From assembly GCF_017939705.1 (NCBI RefSeq), contig NZ_JAGKSQ010000001.1, forward strand, positions 186,001 through 250,000: 64,000 bases of DNA, read 5' to 3'. Origin of the DNA: Halalkalibacter suaedae (GTDB lineage: Bacteria > Bacillota > Bacilli > Bacillales > Bacillaceae_D). Positions 22,631 through 30,995 of the stretch are shown here, piece by piece. Within the stretch, counting starts at the first letter, position 1; each line of letters begins with the position of its first letter. The notes below the pieces were generated by a model. That model had not been told where the DNA came from, ran no database searches, and saw nothing but the letters and a program-made list of their open reading frames with translations. Position numbers and translations under genes: made by a program.

Positions 22631-23227
22631 TTAGCTCCACTCATGCTCATGAGTAAACACCAACTGAATTGCTTTCGCTCGATGACTACGTTCATTTTTT
22701 TGCACTGGAGAAAGCTCTGCCATCGTTTTTTGAAGCTCTGGAATAAAAAAGATCGGGTCATAACCGAATCCGTTTTCACCAATGACTTCCATTGTAATTC
22801 TTCCTTCACACGTACCTTCATAAATCAAGGTTTCCTCGTTTGGCCGTGCTACAGCCATTGCACAAAAGAAACGAGCTGTTCGATCTTCACTAGGTAGGTC
22901 TGCTAATTCGTTGAGAACTTTATCAATATTAGCCTTGTCATCTTTTTCTTCCCCAGCGTATCTAGCAGAATAAATACCTGGACGACCATCTAGTGCATCA
23001 ACAATTAAACCAGAATCATCAGCAATAACCATTTTACCTAATCTATTTGAAAGAGCCTCTGCCTTCTTTTTAGCATTTTCAGCAAAAGTTTGTCCATCTT
23101 CAACTACCTCTTCAACCTCGGGGAAATCTCTTAAAGACTTAACTGACCAATTCTTACTGCCAAATAGCTGCTTAAACTCTTTGACTTTCCCTTCATTTAA
23201 GGTTGCAATAATCACTTCCTGTTCCAT
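22631..23227 (-). CDS. rdgB: dITP/XTP pyrophosphatase (RdgB/HAM1 family)
   Basis: Removes non-canonical purine triphosphates (ITP, dITP, XTP) from the nucleotide pool. It begins with the family strand and loop VIIATLNEGKVKEF. The catalytic DDSGLIVDALDGRPGIYSARYAG is near residue 70, and FGYDPIFFIPELQKTMAELS near 150 closes the base pocket. At 198 residues it is normal. It lies 11 bases after rph and equals B. subtilis ysnA. Confidence 0.96.
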   Translation of the reverse strand: MEQEVIIATLNEGKVKEFKQLFGSKNWSVKSLRDFPEVEEVVEDGQTFAENAKKKAEALSNRLGKMVIADDSGLIVDALDGRPGIYSARYAGEEKDDKANIDKVLNELADLPSEDRTARFFCAMAVARPNEETLIYEGTCEGRITMEVIGENGFGYDPIFFIPELQKTMAELSPVQKNERSHRAKAIQLVFTHEHEWS

Positions 23228-23237
23228 AGTACCCTCC

Positions 23238-23984
23238 TTATTTTTGTGCTTTCATTCGTCCATTAATCTCACCTAGTATTTCTTTTTGTGTCGAAATTAA
23301 CGATTCAATTCCTTTTTCGGCTAAATCGAGTAACGAATGTAACTGTTCCCTAGTATAGGTTGCTTCCTCACCAGTCCCTTGAAGCTCAACAAATTGCCTT
23401 GAACCAGTCATGACAACATTCATATCAACCTCAGCCGCAGCATCCTCTACATAACTTAAATCAAGAATCGGCCCATGCTGTTGATCAATCCCTACTGAAA
23501 TCGCAGCCAAATAATCCTTAATTGGCCATGCTTTGATTTTCTTTTCTGAGACAGCCTTGTCCATCGCCAAAGCAAGAGCGACAAATGCACCTGTAATTGA
23601 GGCTGTTCTTGTTCCGCCGTCAGCTTGAATCACATCACAATCAATCCAAACCGTTCGCTCTCCTAATTTTGAAAGGTCAAGTATTGAACGTAAGGAGCGT
23701 CCAATTAAGCGTTGGATTTCCATCGTCCGACCTGCGACCTTTCCTTTAGAAGATTCTCTAATCGTCCGCTTCTCTGTTGCACGCGGCAGCATCGCATATT
23801 CAGCTGTGATCCATCCTTTTCCTTGCCCACGAAGAAATGGTGGTACTCTATCTTCAATACTAGCTGTACAGATGACTTTTGTTTCACCCATTGAAATGAG
23901 AACAGAACCCTCGGGATGCTTAACGAAATTTGGCACAATCGTTACATCACGGAGATCTGTTTGGAGACGACCATCTTGCCTCAT
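23238..23984 (-). CDS. rph: RNase PH
   Basis: Phosphorolytic 3'-5' exoribonuclease that trims tRNA 3' ends. Recognisable parts are the start [34 protein letters not shown] near residue 57, and [20 protein letters not shown] near 118, the phosphate and active-site region. At 248 residues it is normal. It is followed closely by rdgB. Confidence 0.97.
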   Translation of the reverse strand: MRQDGRLQTDLRDVTIVPNFVKHPEGSVLISMGETKVICTASIEDRVPPFLRGQGKGWITAEYAMLPRATEKRTIRESSKGKVAGRTMEIQRLIGRSLRSILDLSKLGERTVWIDCDVIQADGGTRTASITGAFVALALAMDKAVSEKKIKAWPIKDYLAAISVGIDQQHGPILDLSYVEDAAAEVDMNVVMTGSRQFVELQGTGEEATYTREQLHSLLDLAEKGIESLISTQKEILGEINGRMKAQK

Positions 23985-24102
23985 ACTGACACCTCCTGCT
24001 ACCTAATCAGGTAATGATTAAAAAGGAGAAGCAAATAGCTTCTCCTTTTTTTGATATTTTTTATTATAAATAAATTTATAGTCTACGTCCAATAGCTGCC
24101 AA

Positions 24103-25194
24103 TTAGTAGCTTCCTGTGTTCACCAGCTCAGGTCTTGAAACAGGCTCTGCGGGTTGTCCCGTTTCTGTTAAAACATTTGCCTCACCATTAACTTGTATCG
24201 CCACTTGCTCGACACCTTCTTGTTCAGTTAATGTTAGCGCTAGCATGTTTAGCACTTCAGAGGATACCGCTGTTGATTGCAACTGACTTAACACCGATTC
24301 ATTAAAGTTTACTGTCACAACCCCATTATCATACTTCGGTTCGTCAAGCAGTGCGACCCCTTGACGGAAATCAGTTAATAACTCAGTTTGTAGTGAAGGT
24401 CCCTTGATCAGCTCATTAACAGCTGCAGCAAGTGATTCCTCCTTAAGACTAACTCGTCTTGTCACTGGGACATAGTAAGTGTTGTCCCCATTTTGGGCAA
24501 GGAAGTAAAGGGTGACCCCTTTACTATTAACCACATCTGTTACATTTCCTGACTCAATATTGATGCCATCCTCACGACTAACACCTTCCCCAATAGGCGT
24601 TCCATTCACCGGCATCATTGCTTGATCATAACCATTTACTTTAATTTGGACTTTTTCGACGTTTTCAAACTGTGTCAATGTCCATGTAATTGATTGCAGG
24701 ATTTGCATTTCCATATTTGGATCATAGTCCTTAAACTCACTAGAGAAATCAGCAATTGCTACGCCATCCTTTAAATTAACATCAACAATCGTCCCAGCAG
24801 GAATGACTGCTTTAAATCCATTCGGTAGCATCTCAGAAATAGGCCCACCATCTACTAAATACTCTAAAGATTGACGAAGCACACTCTCTGTTTTCGGAAG
24901 TTCTATCGTTTGCGGGACAACCATACCGTTTGCATCAATCAAATATAATTCTCTCGCCACATTCTCCACTGCTGCTTCTCCATCCTCACTACCTTCTTCA
25001 CCTTCTTCGTTTCCATCCGCCGGCTCTTCTTCAGACGGTTCCTCATCAAATACTAGCTCCTCACCATCTTCTACATAGCTTGTAGGTGGTGTATCCATCT
25101 CATTCGTCGCTTCATTCGAACCAAACGAACAAGCCGTCATTGTCATCACAGTTAATGCAAGAATGGGAACCCCTCTTCGTATTACTTTTCGCAT
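24103..25194 (-). CDS. gerM: GerM, sporulation and germination lipoprotein
   Basis: A 363-residue envelope protein needed in B. subtilis for engulfment and cortex structure; there it belongs to the sigma-E regulon. The N-terminus is a lipoprotein signal peptide (VPILALTVMTMTAC, cysteine near residue 21). An acidic linker rich in Glu and Gly (about residues 35–70) and two GerMN domains (about 100–215 and 230–350) follow. The ATG at 25194 has TAGGAGGG upstream. The longer frame to 25257 runs into the upstream hairpin. The leader region carries the structured element at 25254–25366. Confidence 0.93.
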   Translation of the reverse strand: MRKVIRRGVPILALTVMTMTACSFGSNEATNEMDTPPTSYVEDGEELVFDEEPSEEEPADGNEEGEEGSEDGEAAVENVARELYLIDANGMVVPQTIELPKTESVLRQSLEYLVDGGPISEMLPNGFKAVIPAGTIVDVNLKDGVAIADFSSEFKDYDPNMEMQILQSITWTLTQFENVEKVQIKVNGYDQAMMPVNGTPIGEGVSREDGINIESGNVTDVVNSKGVTLYFLAQNGDNTYYVPVTRRVSLKEESLAAAVNELIKGPSLQTELLTDFRQGVALLDEPKYDNGVVTVNFNESVLSQLQSTAVSSEVLNMLALTLTEQEGVEQVAIQVNGEANVLTETGQPAEPVSRPELVNTGSY

Positions 25195-25253
25195 TGTTTT
25201 CCCTCCTAAGATAGTTTGTACTCTATATATACGAGCCCCCCAAAAAGAATAGA

Positions 25254-25276
25254 CCAAGTTTTTTAGAAAAACTTGG
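25254..25276. repeat. Perfect hairpin overlapping one arm of the larger structure
   Basis: CCAAGTTTTT and AAAAACTTGG arms around a 3-base loop. On the minus strand it lies about 60 bases before gerM. Its 5' arm is the same sequence that closes the larger stem at 25266–25366, so the two pairings exclude each other. Confidence 0.8.
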
Positions 25277-25366
25277 CCTCCCCCGGCTACACAATGTAAG
25301 AAATCTCATCTTAGCCTTCCTCTATTATTGCCAAGCTCCGGTGTACGGGGGAGGCCTTAGTTTTTC
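25266..25366 (-). ncRNA. Unidentified branched RNA-like structure upstream of gerM
   Basis: Arms 25266–25285 and 25346–25366 pair over about 19 bases (GAAAAACT/AGTTTTTC and GGCCTCCCCCG/CGGGGGAGGCC). Inside, TACAC/GTGTA extends the stem, TAAGA/TCTTA forms a hairpin (25297–25313) and AGCTT/AAGGCT could form a third arm. The GC-rich arm stands out in an A/T-rich intergenic gap after the murI terminator. It matches no riboswitch or small RNA family that I can recall. It may be a gerM leader, an independent RNA, or a mobile palindromic repeat. Confidence 0.55.
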
Positions 25367-25434
25367 TTACCTCCCCTAACTCCAATCTCTTTCACCCGAC
25401 GTTAATGATTCAATCAAGAAAGTCCGTTTTCAAA

Positions 25435-25471
25435 TAAAAAAACCACTAGAGCATATCACTCTAATGGTTTT
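25435..25471 (-). terminator. Intrinsic terminator of murI
   Basis: Arms AAAACCA…TAGAG and CTCTA…TGGTTTT just after the murI stop, followed by seven T on the minus strand. Confidence 0.92.
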
Positions 25472-25473
25472 CA

Positions 25474-26289
25474 CTATTTTATACCTTGGCCCAATGTGAT
25501 TGATTCCACTCTTTCAACATTGACCTCTAACCACTGATCTGCAAGCCTTTTAAATCTTTCAGCACTACCTGTTGTAAAAAAGCTGTGTCTTGGATTGCGG
25601 TCTTCAGTAAAAAGGAGATTCTTATGATAAAGAAGACTACTAACCTCTCTAGCAGTTTCGTCACCAGAAGAAATGAGATTGATATCTTCTCCGACACTCT
25701 TACTAATTACCTCACGTAGTAATGGGTAATGCGTACACCCTAATATCAATGTATCGAAGTTTCGATGATCTAAGGGCTTTAATGTCTCATTTACAATTTT
25801 CTCGGCTTCTTCACCAAAAAAGATCCCTTGTTCGACTAACGGAACAAACGGGGGACAAGCTAAGCTATCTACTTTAATTTCACTATTGATTGATTTCAGT
25901 GCCTTCTCATAGGCCTGACTTCGAATGGTGCCAGTTGTCCCAATGACTGCTACGTGATCTCGCTTTGTCACCTTCAACGCACTAATTGCACCAGGGTGTA
26001 CGACGCCTACAACAGGAATGGTTAACTCCCTCTTTACCTCTTCCAACACAACAGCCGCTGCTGTGTTACAAGCAATCACCAACATTTTCATATCTTCTTC
26101 TAGGAGACGAAAAATCATCTCCCAGGTATACGTCCGAACCTCTTCTACCGTTCTTGGGCCGTATGGACAGCGTGCTGAATCACCAATATAGACAATTTCC
26201 TCTTTAGGTAATTGCCTCATGATTTCTTTGGCTACAGTTAGACCGCCAACACCCGAATCAATAACTCCAATAGGTCTATCCAACAACAT
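25474..26289 (-). CDS. murI: Glutamate racemase
   Basis: Makes D-glutamate for peptidoglycan (and for poly-gamma-glutamate in some bacilli). The two catalytic cysteines are in [11 protein letters not shown] (about residue 74) and [11 protein letters not shown] (about 185). The N-terminal [18 protein letters not shown] and the [11 protein letters not shown] loop are also diagnostic. At 271 residues it matches RacE of B. subtilis, and the position between a MarR gene and gerM is the same. Confidence 0.96.
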   Translation of the reverse strand: MLLDRPIGVIDSGVGGLTVAKEIMRQLPKEEIVYIGDSARCPYGPRTVEEVRTYTWEMIFRLLEEDMKMLVIACNTAAAVVLEEVKRELTIPVVGVVHPGAISALKVTKRDHVAVIGTTGTIRSQAYEKALKSINSEIKVDSLACPPFVPLVEQGIFFGEEAEKIVNETLKPLDHRNFDTLILGCTHYPLLREVISKSVGEDINLISSGDETAREVSSLLYHKNLLFTEDRNPRHSFFTTGSAERFKRLADQWLEVNVERVESITLGQGIK

Positions 26290-26316
26290 TCCCTCAATTT
26301 CTATTTAACTATGAAC

Positions 26317-26760
26317 TTACTGATTCACTCGTGATGTTTTCATTTCCTCATGCAAGACGTGTAAGCTCTTCTCTAAGAAAGTGACTTCATCTTGCGAAAA
26401 ATTGGTTAACACATTCTCTAAATAATCTTGTCGCTTGTTAATTACTTCTTCGATAATTGTTCGTCCCTTAGTTAAAAGATGGATACGAACAACTCGTCTA
26501 TCATTTTTATCTTTAACTCGTTCAACAAGTTCATTTTTTTCCATCCGGTCTACTAGATCCGTTGTTGTACTACAAGCGAGATACATTTTTTGGGATAATT
26601 CACCAATTGTCATATCACCATATTCATTTAACCATTGTAATGCCATAAATTGTGGTGGAGTGATTGGAAATTGCGTGAGGATTTCGCGACCCTTCTGCTT
26701 GACCATTTCCGACACTCTACGTAATGAACGCTCGATCTGCTCTATTTGGCGACGGTCCAC
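26317..26760 (-). CDS. ysmB: MarR-family transcriptional regulator YsmB
   Basis: A 147-residue winged-helix regulator. ITPPQFMALQWLNEYGDMTIGELSQKMYLACSTTTDLVDRMEKNELVERVKDKNDRRVVRIHLL is a full MarR DNA-binding region (about residues 35–100) with the DRR wing. I start it at the GTG at 26760, eight bases after AGGAGG. The GTG at 26769 lies inside that ribosome binding site. It heads the ysmB–murI–gerM cluster; its ligand and targets are unknown. Confidence 0.9.
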   Translation of the reverse strand: MDRRQIEQIERSLRRVSEMVKQKGREILTQFPITPPQFMALQWLNEYGDMTIGELSQKMYLACSTTTDLVDRMEKNELVERVKDKNDRRVVRIHLLTKGRTIIEEVINKRQDYLENVLTNFSQDEVTFLEKSLHVLHEEMKTSRVNQ

Positions 26761-26803
26761 GTTGCACACCTCCTATTGCAGCTCCATAGAAGCTGTTCCT
26801 ATT

Positions 26804-26832
26804 ATTGTCGCTTTTTTCTTATAAAAATGCAA
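26804..26832 (-). promoter_or_regulatory. Candidate promoter of ysmB-murI
   Basis: On the minus strand TTGCAT (26827–26832), a 17-base spacer and GACAAT (26804–26809), about 44 bases before the ysmB start. Confidence 0.45.
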
Positions 26833-26955
26833 GTATAATTGAAAACGTGAAAAAACACCCTTTATCAAATGAGTGTTTCAGCCTAGCACAATGTCTATAT
26901 AACTAAGATTAGTCAATAAGCTTATTTGTAAGAGTGAGAATACACGTGACAAGTT

Positions 26956-27081
26956 GCTTCGACTCCGCTACCGGGATGGGGGGCAGCACCCGCCGGAGGG
27001 CATGGAACTAACCGGCTTCGCCGGTGGATTTCCATTTTGCCCTTTTTTCCTGCAGGAGTCGGCCCACCCATCCCGTCCGCT
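26956..27081 (+). repeat. Dispersed structured repeat, copy A (complete)
   Basis: A GC-rich block of about 126 bases in an A/T-rich gap, nearly identical over most of its length to the reverse complement of 50712–50839 and to the start of 63951–64000. It has a central hairpin ACCGGC…GCCGGT inside TGGAA…TTCCA, and two crossed pairs of outer arms (CGACTCC with GGAGTCG, CGGGATGGG with CCCATCCCG). There is no ORF inside. Confidence 0.85.
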
Positions 27082-27341
27082 CAATTAGAGGATAAATGAG
27101 AATTGACTTACTTTCTAAGCCCTCTTTTTTGAGTACAAGTATAAAACACCTCAAAGATTTTAACTAAAGATGCTTGAGTCCCAGGACTTCGGTGATTGAT
27201 AATACTCCACAAATAATATGAGGTCAATCCATCATATTGGTAATAGTCAGATTTAAGAATTAGTTCTATAATTTAATCCTGTTCATTTTAGTTTTACTGC
27301 TAGGTATAAAAAAGTTAACAAACAGGCACTAGTTTAAATAA
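27082..27341. other. Non-coding gap between repeat A and the ptsI terminator
   Basis: A/T-rich, no ORF with coding character and no recognised RNA. On the other side of repeat A, a small hairpin (AAACAC…GTGTTT near 26851–26879) followed by T on the minus strand may be a weak terminator. Confidence 0.4.
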
Positions 27342-27375
27342 AAACACCTTTGAGATGACCATCTCAAAGGTGTTT
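27342..27375 (-). terminator. Intrinsic terminator of ptsHI
   Basis: A perfect 16-bp stem with a 2-base loop (arms 27342–27357 and 27360–27375) 19 bases after the ptsI stop, followed by T-rich sequence on the minus strand. Confidence 0.92.
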
Positions 27376-27393
27376 CGTCTAACAATTTTCTTG

Positions 27394-29112
27394 TTACATA
27401 TCTAAATACGCTCTTACCTTTTTCTCTACTTCATCAGCTGTATCTAATGTAAGCATTTCATTGGAGAACGCACTTAGTTCTTCCTTAGAAAGAGTAAGTA
27501 ACTGACTTCTTGCAGGTAGGATTGATGTTGCACTCATGCTGAATTCATCTAATCCTAAGCCTAGAAGCAATGGAATGGCGATTTCGTCTCCGGCCATTTC
27601 ACCGCACATTCCAGCCCATTTCCCTTCCTTATGAGCTGCATCAATCACCATTTTAACAAGGCGAAGGATTGCTGGATGATAAGGCTGGTACAGATATGAC
27701 ACGCGTTCATTCATACGGTCAGCAGCCATCGTATATTGGATTAAATCATTTGTTCCAATACTGAAGAAATCAACTTCTTTAGCAAATAGATCTGCAGCTA
27801 CTGCTGTTGAAGGAATTTCTACCATCATACCAACTTCAATCTGATCAGATACATCTACTCCATCAGCAACTAACTTGTCCTTTTCTTCATTGAGCATCGA
27901 TTTCGCCGCACGTAACTCTTCTAACGTCGCAATCATTGGAAACATAATTTTTAAGTTCCCAAAAGCACTTGCACGCAACAAAGCACGCAGCTGTGTTTTA
28001 AAGATTTCTTTTTCCTCTAGACATAAGCGAATTGCACGGAATCCTAAGAATGGGTTCATCTCTTTAGGAAGATCTAAGTAAGAAAGTTCTTTGTCACCAC
28101 CGATATCTAACGTTCTGATAACGACAGGCTTTCCTTCCATTCGTTCAACAACTTCCTTGTATGCAGTGAATTGCTCTTCTTCGGTTGGAAGCTCAGTACG
28201 GTCCATATAAAGGAACTCGGTACGGTATAAGCCAACAGCTTCTCCCCCGTTATTCAGCACACCCTCTACATCTTTTGGAGTACCAATATTCGCAGCAAGC
28301 TCTACATGCACTCCATCCTTAGTCACAGTTGAATCATTGACTAATTTAGCCCACTGTTCCTTTTGCTCCTGATATCTTTTACGCTTATCAGTGTAGAATT
28401 GAATTTCTTCTTCTGTTGGATCAACAATAATATTTCCGTCTAAACCATCAACAATCACAGTTGTTCCTGTTGATATTTTAGTCGTTACTGTTTTGGCACC
28501 AACAACTGCTGGAATTTCTAATGATCTAGACATGATTGCGGAATGTGACGTACGTCCACCAATATTGGTTGCAAATCCCTTAATAAATTCAGGGTTTAAT
28601 TGAGCCGTATCAGAAGGCGTTAAATCTTCAGCAATAATAATCGTTTCTTCAGAAATTGTTGCTAAGGATTGTACCTTAACTCCTAGCAGGATACCTAGTA
28701 CGCGCTTTGAGACATCTCGAATATCAGCTGCACGTTCTTTCATATACTCATTATCCATGTTTTCAAACATCGTAACGAACATCGTTGAAACTTCTTGCAT
28801 TGCAAATTCAGCATTTTGATTATCGTTTTGAATTTTCTCTTTAACAGAATCTATTAGCTCTGGATCACTCAAAACAAGAATATGGGCAGCGAAGATCTCT
28901 GCTTTGTCTGGACCTAGGTCCTTTTCTGTCTTGTCTTTAATCTCACTAAGCTCTTGCTTCGCTTGAGTTAAAGCAGCTTCAAAACGATTTACCTCAGCTT
29001 CAATATTGCTAATTTCTTTTCGTTCAATCGTTAAATCTGGTTCCTCATGTAAAAAAGCTTTGGCAATCGCAACACCAGCTGATGCTGCGATACCAGTTAA
29101 TTTGTCATGCAT
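27394..29112 (-). CDS. ptsI: Phosphoenolpyruvate-protein phosphotransferase (Enzyme I)
   Basis: General PTS enzyme that moves phosphate from PEP to HPr. The phosphorylated His is in [21 protein letters not shown] (about residue 190). The C-terminal PEP-binding barrel shows [20 protein letters not shown] and [18 protein letters not shown], and the acid-base Cys is in GMCGEMAGD near residue 500. At 572 residues it is full length. It starts two bases after the ptsH stop. ptsG is not next to it. Confidence 0.97.
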   Translation of the reverse strand: MHDKLTGIAASAGVAIAKAFLHEEPDLTIERKEISNIEAEVNRFEAALTQAKQELSEIKDKTEKDLGPDKAEIFAAHILVLSDPELIDSVKEKIQNDNQNAEFAMQEVSTMFVTMFENMDNEYMKERAADIRDVSKRVLGILLGVKVQSLATISEETIIIAEDLTPSDTAQLNPEFIKGFATNIGGRTSHSAIMSRSLEIPAVVGAKTVTTKISTGTTVIVDGLDGNIIVDPTEEEIQFYTDKRKRYQEQKEQWAKLVNDSTVTKDGVHVELAANIGTPKDVEGVLNNGGEAVGLYRTEFLYMDRTELPTEEEQFTAYKEVVERMEGKPVVIRTLDIGGDKELSYLDLPKEMNPFLGFRAIRLCLEEKEIFKTQLRALLRASAFGNLKIMFPMIATLEELRAAKSMLNEEKDKLVADGVDVSDQIEVGMMVEIPSTAVAADLFAKEVDFFSIGTNDLIQYTMAADRMNERVSYLYQPYHPAILRLVKMVIDAAHKEGKWAGMCGEMAGDEIAIPLLLGLGLDEFSMSATSILPARSQLLTLSKEELSAFSNEMLTLDTADEVEKKVRAYLDM

Positions 29113-29114
29113 TC

Positions 29115-29378
29115 TTATTCTCCTAACCCTTCCTTGATTACACCTTCTAATGCTTGTAATGCTTCATCAGCATCAGAACCTTCTGCTTTAATTGTCACTT
29201 CTGCTCCTTGACCAACGCCAAGAGACATAACGCCCATAATTGATTTTAGGTTAACTGATTTACCTTTATATTCTAATGTAATATCAGAAGAAAATTGTCC
29301 TGCCTTGTTAACTAACTGTGTTGCTGGTCTTGCGTGAATTCCTGTTTCTGCTGTAATTTTAAATGTTTTTTCTGCCAT
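29115..29378 (-). CDS. ptsH: Phosphocarrier protein HPr
   Basis: Carries phosphate on His15 ([12 protein letters not shown]) from Enzyme I to sugar permeases. Ser46 in [11 protein letters not shown] is the HPr-kinase site for CcpA-dependent catabolite control, present as in other Bacillota. 87 residues. The AGAGGT site precedes the ATG. It is preceded by a leader of about 335 bases from the candidate promoter. Confidence 0.97.
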   Translation of the reverse strand: MAEKTFKITAETGIHARPATQLVNKAGQFSSDITLEYKGKSVNLKSIMGVMSLGVGQGAEVTIKAEGSDADEALQALEGVIKEGLGE

Positions 29379-29464
29379 GATAAATCGACCTCTTTCTAAT
29401 TATAATATGATATCCTTTTGTCCCTAACAGTATATGCACTTTTCCAGGTTCTCTTCCAAACATT

Positions 29465-29480
29465 ATGAAAACGATTAACT
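29465..29480 (+). promoter_or_regulatory. Weak cre-like site upstream of ptsH
   Basis: ATGAAAACGATTAACT matches WTGNAARCGNWWWCAW at 14 of 16 positions, with the final CA replaced by AC. It lies inside the ptsH leader. Low confidence. Confidence 0.25.
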
Positions 29481-29495
29481 TTATTTTAATAAGAT

Positions 29496-29550
29496 AAAAA
29501 AAACCAACCATAAGTAGGTATCGCACATGATGCATAAAAGGATACACTTA
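29496..29550 (-). terminator. Possible attenuator hairpin in the ptsH leader
   Basis: On the minus strand TAAGT-GTATC pairs with GATAC-CT-ACTTA (29511–29550), and eight T follow after a short GGTTGG spacer (29496–29503). The spacer is longer than in a standard terminator. No RAT-type antiterminator sequence was recognised. Confidence 0.35.
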
Positions 29551-29721
29551 CCCTTTATTTCTCATATACACTGCCTTACTCATGCCTGATCATGTCAGTA
29601 ACACGTAAAATAAGTGTAACCATTATGTATGTTATCAGAACCGTTGTTAGTTTGATTTAATGTTAGGACTTTTGGATTGCCACAACACATAAGTTTGTGG
29701 GCAATACCATCTTTACTAATT

Positions 29722-29749
29722 AGTATAGCACATCCTTTTAGATTTTCAA
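29722..29749 (-). promoter_or_regulatory. Sigma-A promoter of ptsHI
   Basis: On the minus strand TTGAAA (29744–29749), a 16-base spacer and TATACT (29722–29727), with an extended TGC before the -10. A 10-bp imperfect hairpin (ATTGCC…GGCAAT, 29675–29705) lies just downstream in the leader. Confidence 0.65.
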
Positions 29750-29800
29750 CTAATTCGCAACACTGAAAAATGTTCTACTGCAAAGTTAAAAAGAAATAAC

Positions 29801-29828
29801 ACATCAAATCAGATACAGACATATACTA
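29801..29828 (+). promoter_or_regulatory. Sigma-K promoter of gerE
   Basis: AC at 29801–29802, a 17-base spacer and CATATACTA at 29820–29828 match the sigma-K pattern AC-n16/17-CATAnnnTA exactly. It lies about 75 bases before gerE, which is a known sigma-K gene in B. subtilis. Confidence 0.75.
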
Positions 29829-29904
29829 TCGAGACTAAAACCCTTCAATACGTGGGACTGAGTCCCCACATCGCTCTCAGCCCGAGCAAGAAGGAGTGAA
29901 CTCA

Positions 29905-30129
29905 TTGAAAGGAGCAGAATTCGGACCTAAACCCTTACTTACAAAAAGAGAACGCGAAGTCTTCGAATTACTTGTTCAAGACAAGACAACAAGAGATATC
30001 GCACAAGAACTTTTTATAAGTGAGAAAACAGTCAGAAATCACATCTCGAATACGATGCAAAAGCTTGGGGTCAAGGGGCGGTCTCAAGCAGTAATCGAAC
30101 TAATTCGACTAGGAGAACTTGAAATATAA
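29905..30129 (+). CDS. gerE: GerE, late mother-cell sporulation regulator
   Basis: DNA-binding protein that works with sigma-K in the mother cell, activating late coat genes and repressing others. It consists of a LuxR-type helix-turn-helix and little else: LLTKREREVFELLVQDKTTRDIAQELFISEKTVRNHISNTMQKLGVKGRSQAV. I start it at the TTG at 29905, eight bases after AAGGAG, which gives 74 residues, the same length as B. subtilis GerE. The GTG at 29896 overlaps that ribosome binding site. It faces sdhB. Confidence 0.95.
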   Translation: MKGAEFGPKPLLTKREREVFELLVQDKTTRDIAQELFISEKTVRNHISNTMQKLGVKGRSQAVIELIRLGELEI

Positions 30130-30169
30130 ACACGCAAATTACTTTGCTCAGTGTGTTTTAGTCATGGGA

Positions 30170-30198
30170 AGAAGCGGTCTTCTCAAGAACCGCTTCTT
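30170..30198 (+). terminator. Intrinsic terminator of gerE
   Basis: AGAAGCGGT/ACCGCTTCT stem followed by TTTCTTCTT on the plus strand. Confidence 0.85.
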
Positions 30199-30212
30199 TC
30201 TTCTTCAGACAA

Positions 30213-30243
30213 AAGAGCCTTCCTGTAAAAGGAAGGCTCTTTC
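30213..30243 (-). terminator. Intrinsic terminator of sdhCAB
   Basis: AGAGCCTTCC/GGAAGGCTCT stem directly after the sdhB stop, with T on both sides; it can also work for the plus strand. Confidence 0.88.
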
Positions 30244-30245
30244 TC

Positions 30246-30995
30246 TTATGCACCAAAGAAGTTTTTGAATGATTGTAACGTCGTTGAACGATTTAATGCT
30301 GCGATAGAAGTAGTCAATGGAATACCTTTTGGACAAGACTGAACACAGTTTTGTGAGTTTCCACAGTTGGCTAGGCCACCATCGCCCATAATTGTCTCCA
30401 AACGCTCTTCTTTATTCATTTCACCCGTTGGATGTGCATTAAATAGTCGGACTTGAGAAAGAGGTGCAGGACCAATAAAATCAGATTTACTGTTTACATT
30501 TGGACATGCCTCAAGACAAACTCCACATGTCATACATTTAGACAATTCATATGCCCACTGACGCTTCGTTTCCGCCATACGTGGTCCTGGTCCTAAATCG
30601 TACGTTCCATCGATAGGGATCCATGCTTTTACTTTTTTCAATGAATCAAACATTCTACTACGATCAACCATTAAGTCACGTACAACAGGGAATGTCTTCA
30701 TCGGTTCTAAGTGAATTGGTTGAGTCAGTTGATCAACTAATGCAGTACAGGATTGACGAGGCTTCCCGTTAATTACCATTGAACAAGCACCACATACTTC
30801 CTCAAGACAGTTCATATCCCAAGCAACCGGTGTTGTTTGCTCCCCTTTTGTATTAACTGGGTTACGACGAAACTCCATTAATGCCGAAATAACATTCATA
30901 TTTTGACGATAAGGAACCTCGAACTCTTCAATATATGGAGCACTGTTTTGGTCGTCCTGTCTCGTTACTTTAAACTTTATTGTTTTTCCACTCAT
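30246..30995 (-). CDS. sdhB: Succinate dehydrogenase iron-sulfur subunit
   Basis: Carries the 2Fe-2S, 4Fe-4S and 3Fe-4S clusters that move electrons from SdhA to the cytochrome subunit. Cysteines are in CLEEVCGACSMVINGKPRQSC (about 67–87), CMTCGVCLEACP (about 153–164) and CGNSQNCVQSCPKG (about 208–221). At 249 residues it is the Bacillus type. Its start overlaps the sdhA stop by four bases. Confidence 0.97.
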   Translation of the reverse strand: MSGKTIKFKVTRQDDQNSAPYIEEFEVPYRQNMNVISALMEFRRNPVNTKGEQTTPVAWDMNCLEEVCGACSMVINGKPRQSCTALVDQLTQPIHLEPMKTFPVVRDLMVDRSRMFDSLKKVKAWIPIDGTYDLGPGPRMAETKRQWAYELSKCMTCGVCLEACPNVNSKSDFIGPAPLSQVRLFNAHPTGEMNKEERLETIMGDGGLANCGNSQNCVQSCPKGIPLTTSIAALNRSTTLQSFKNFFGA

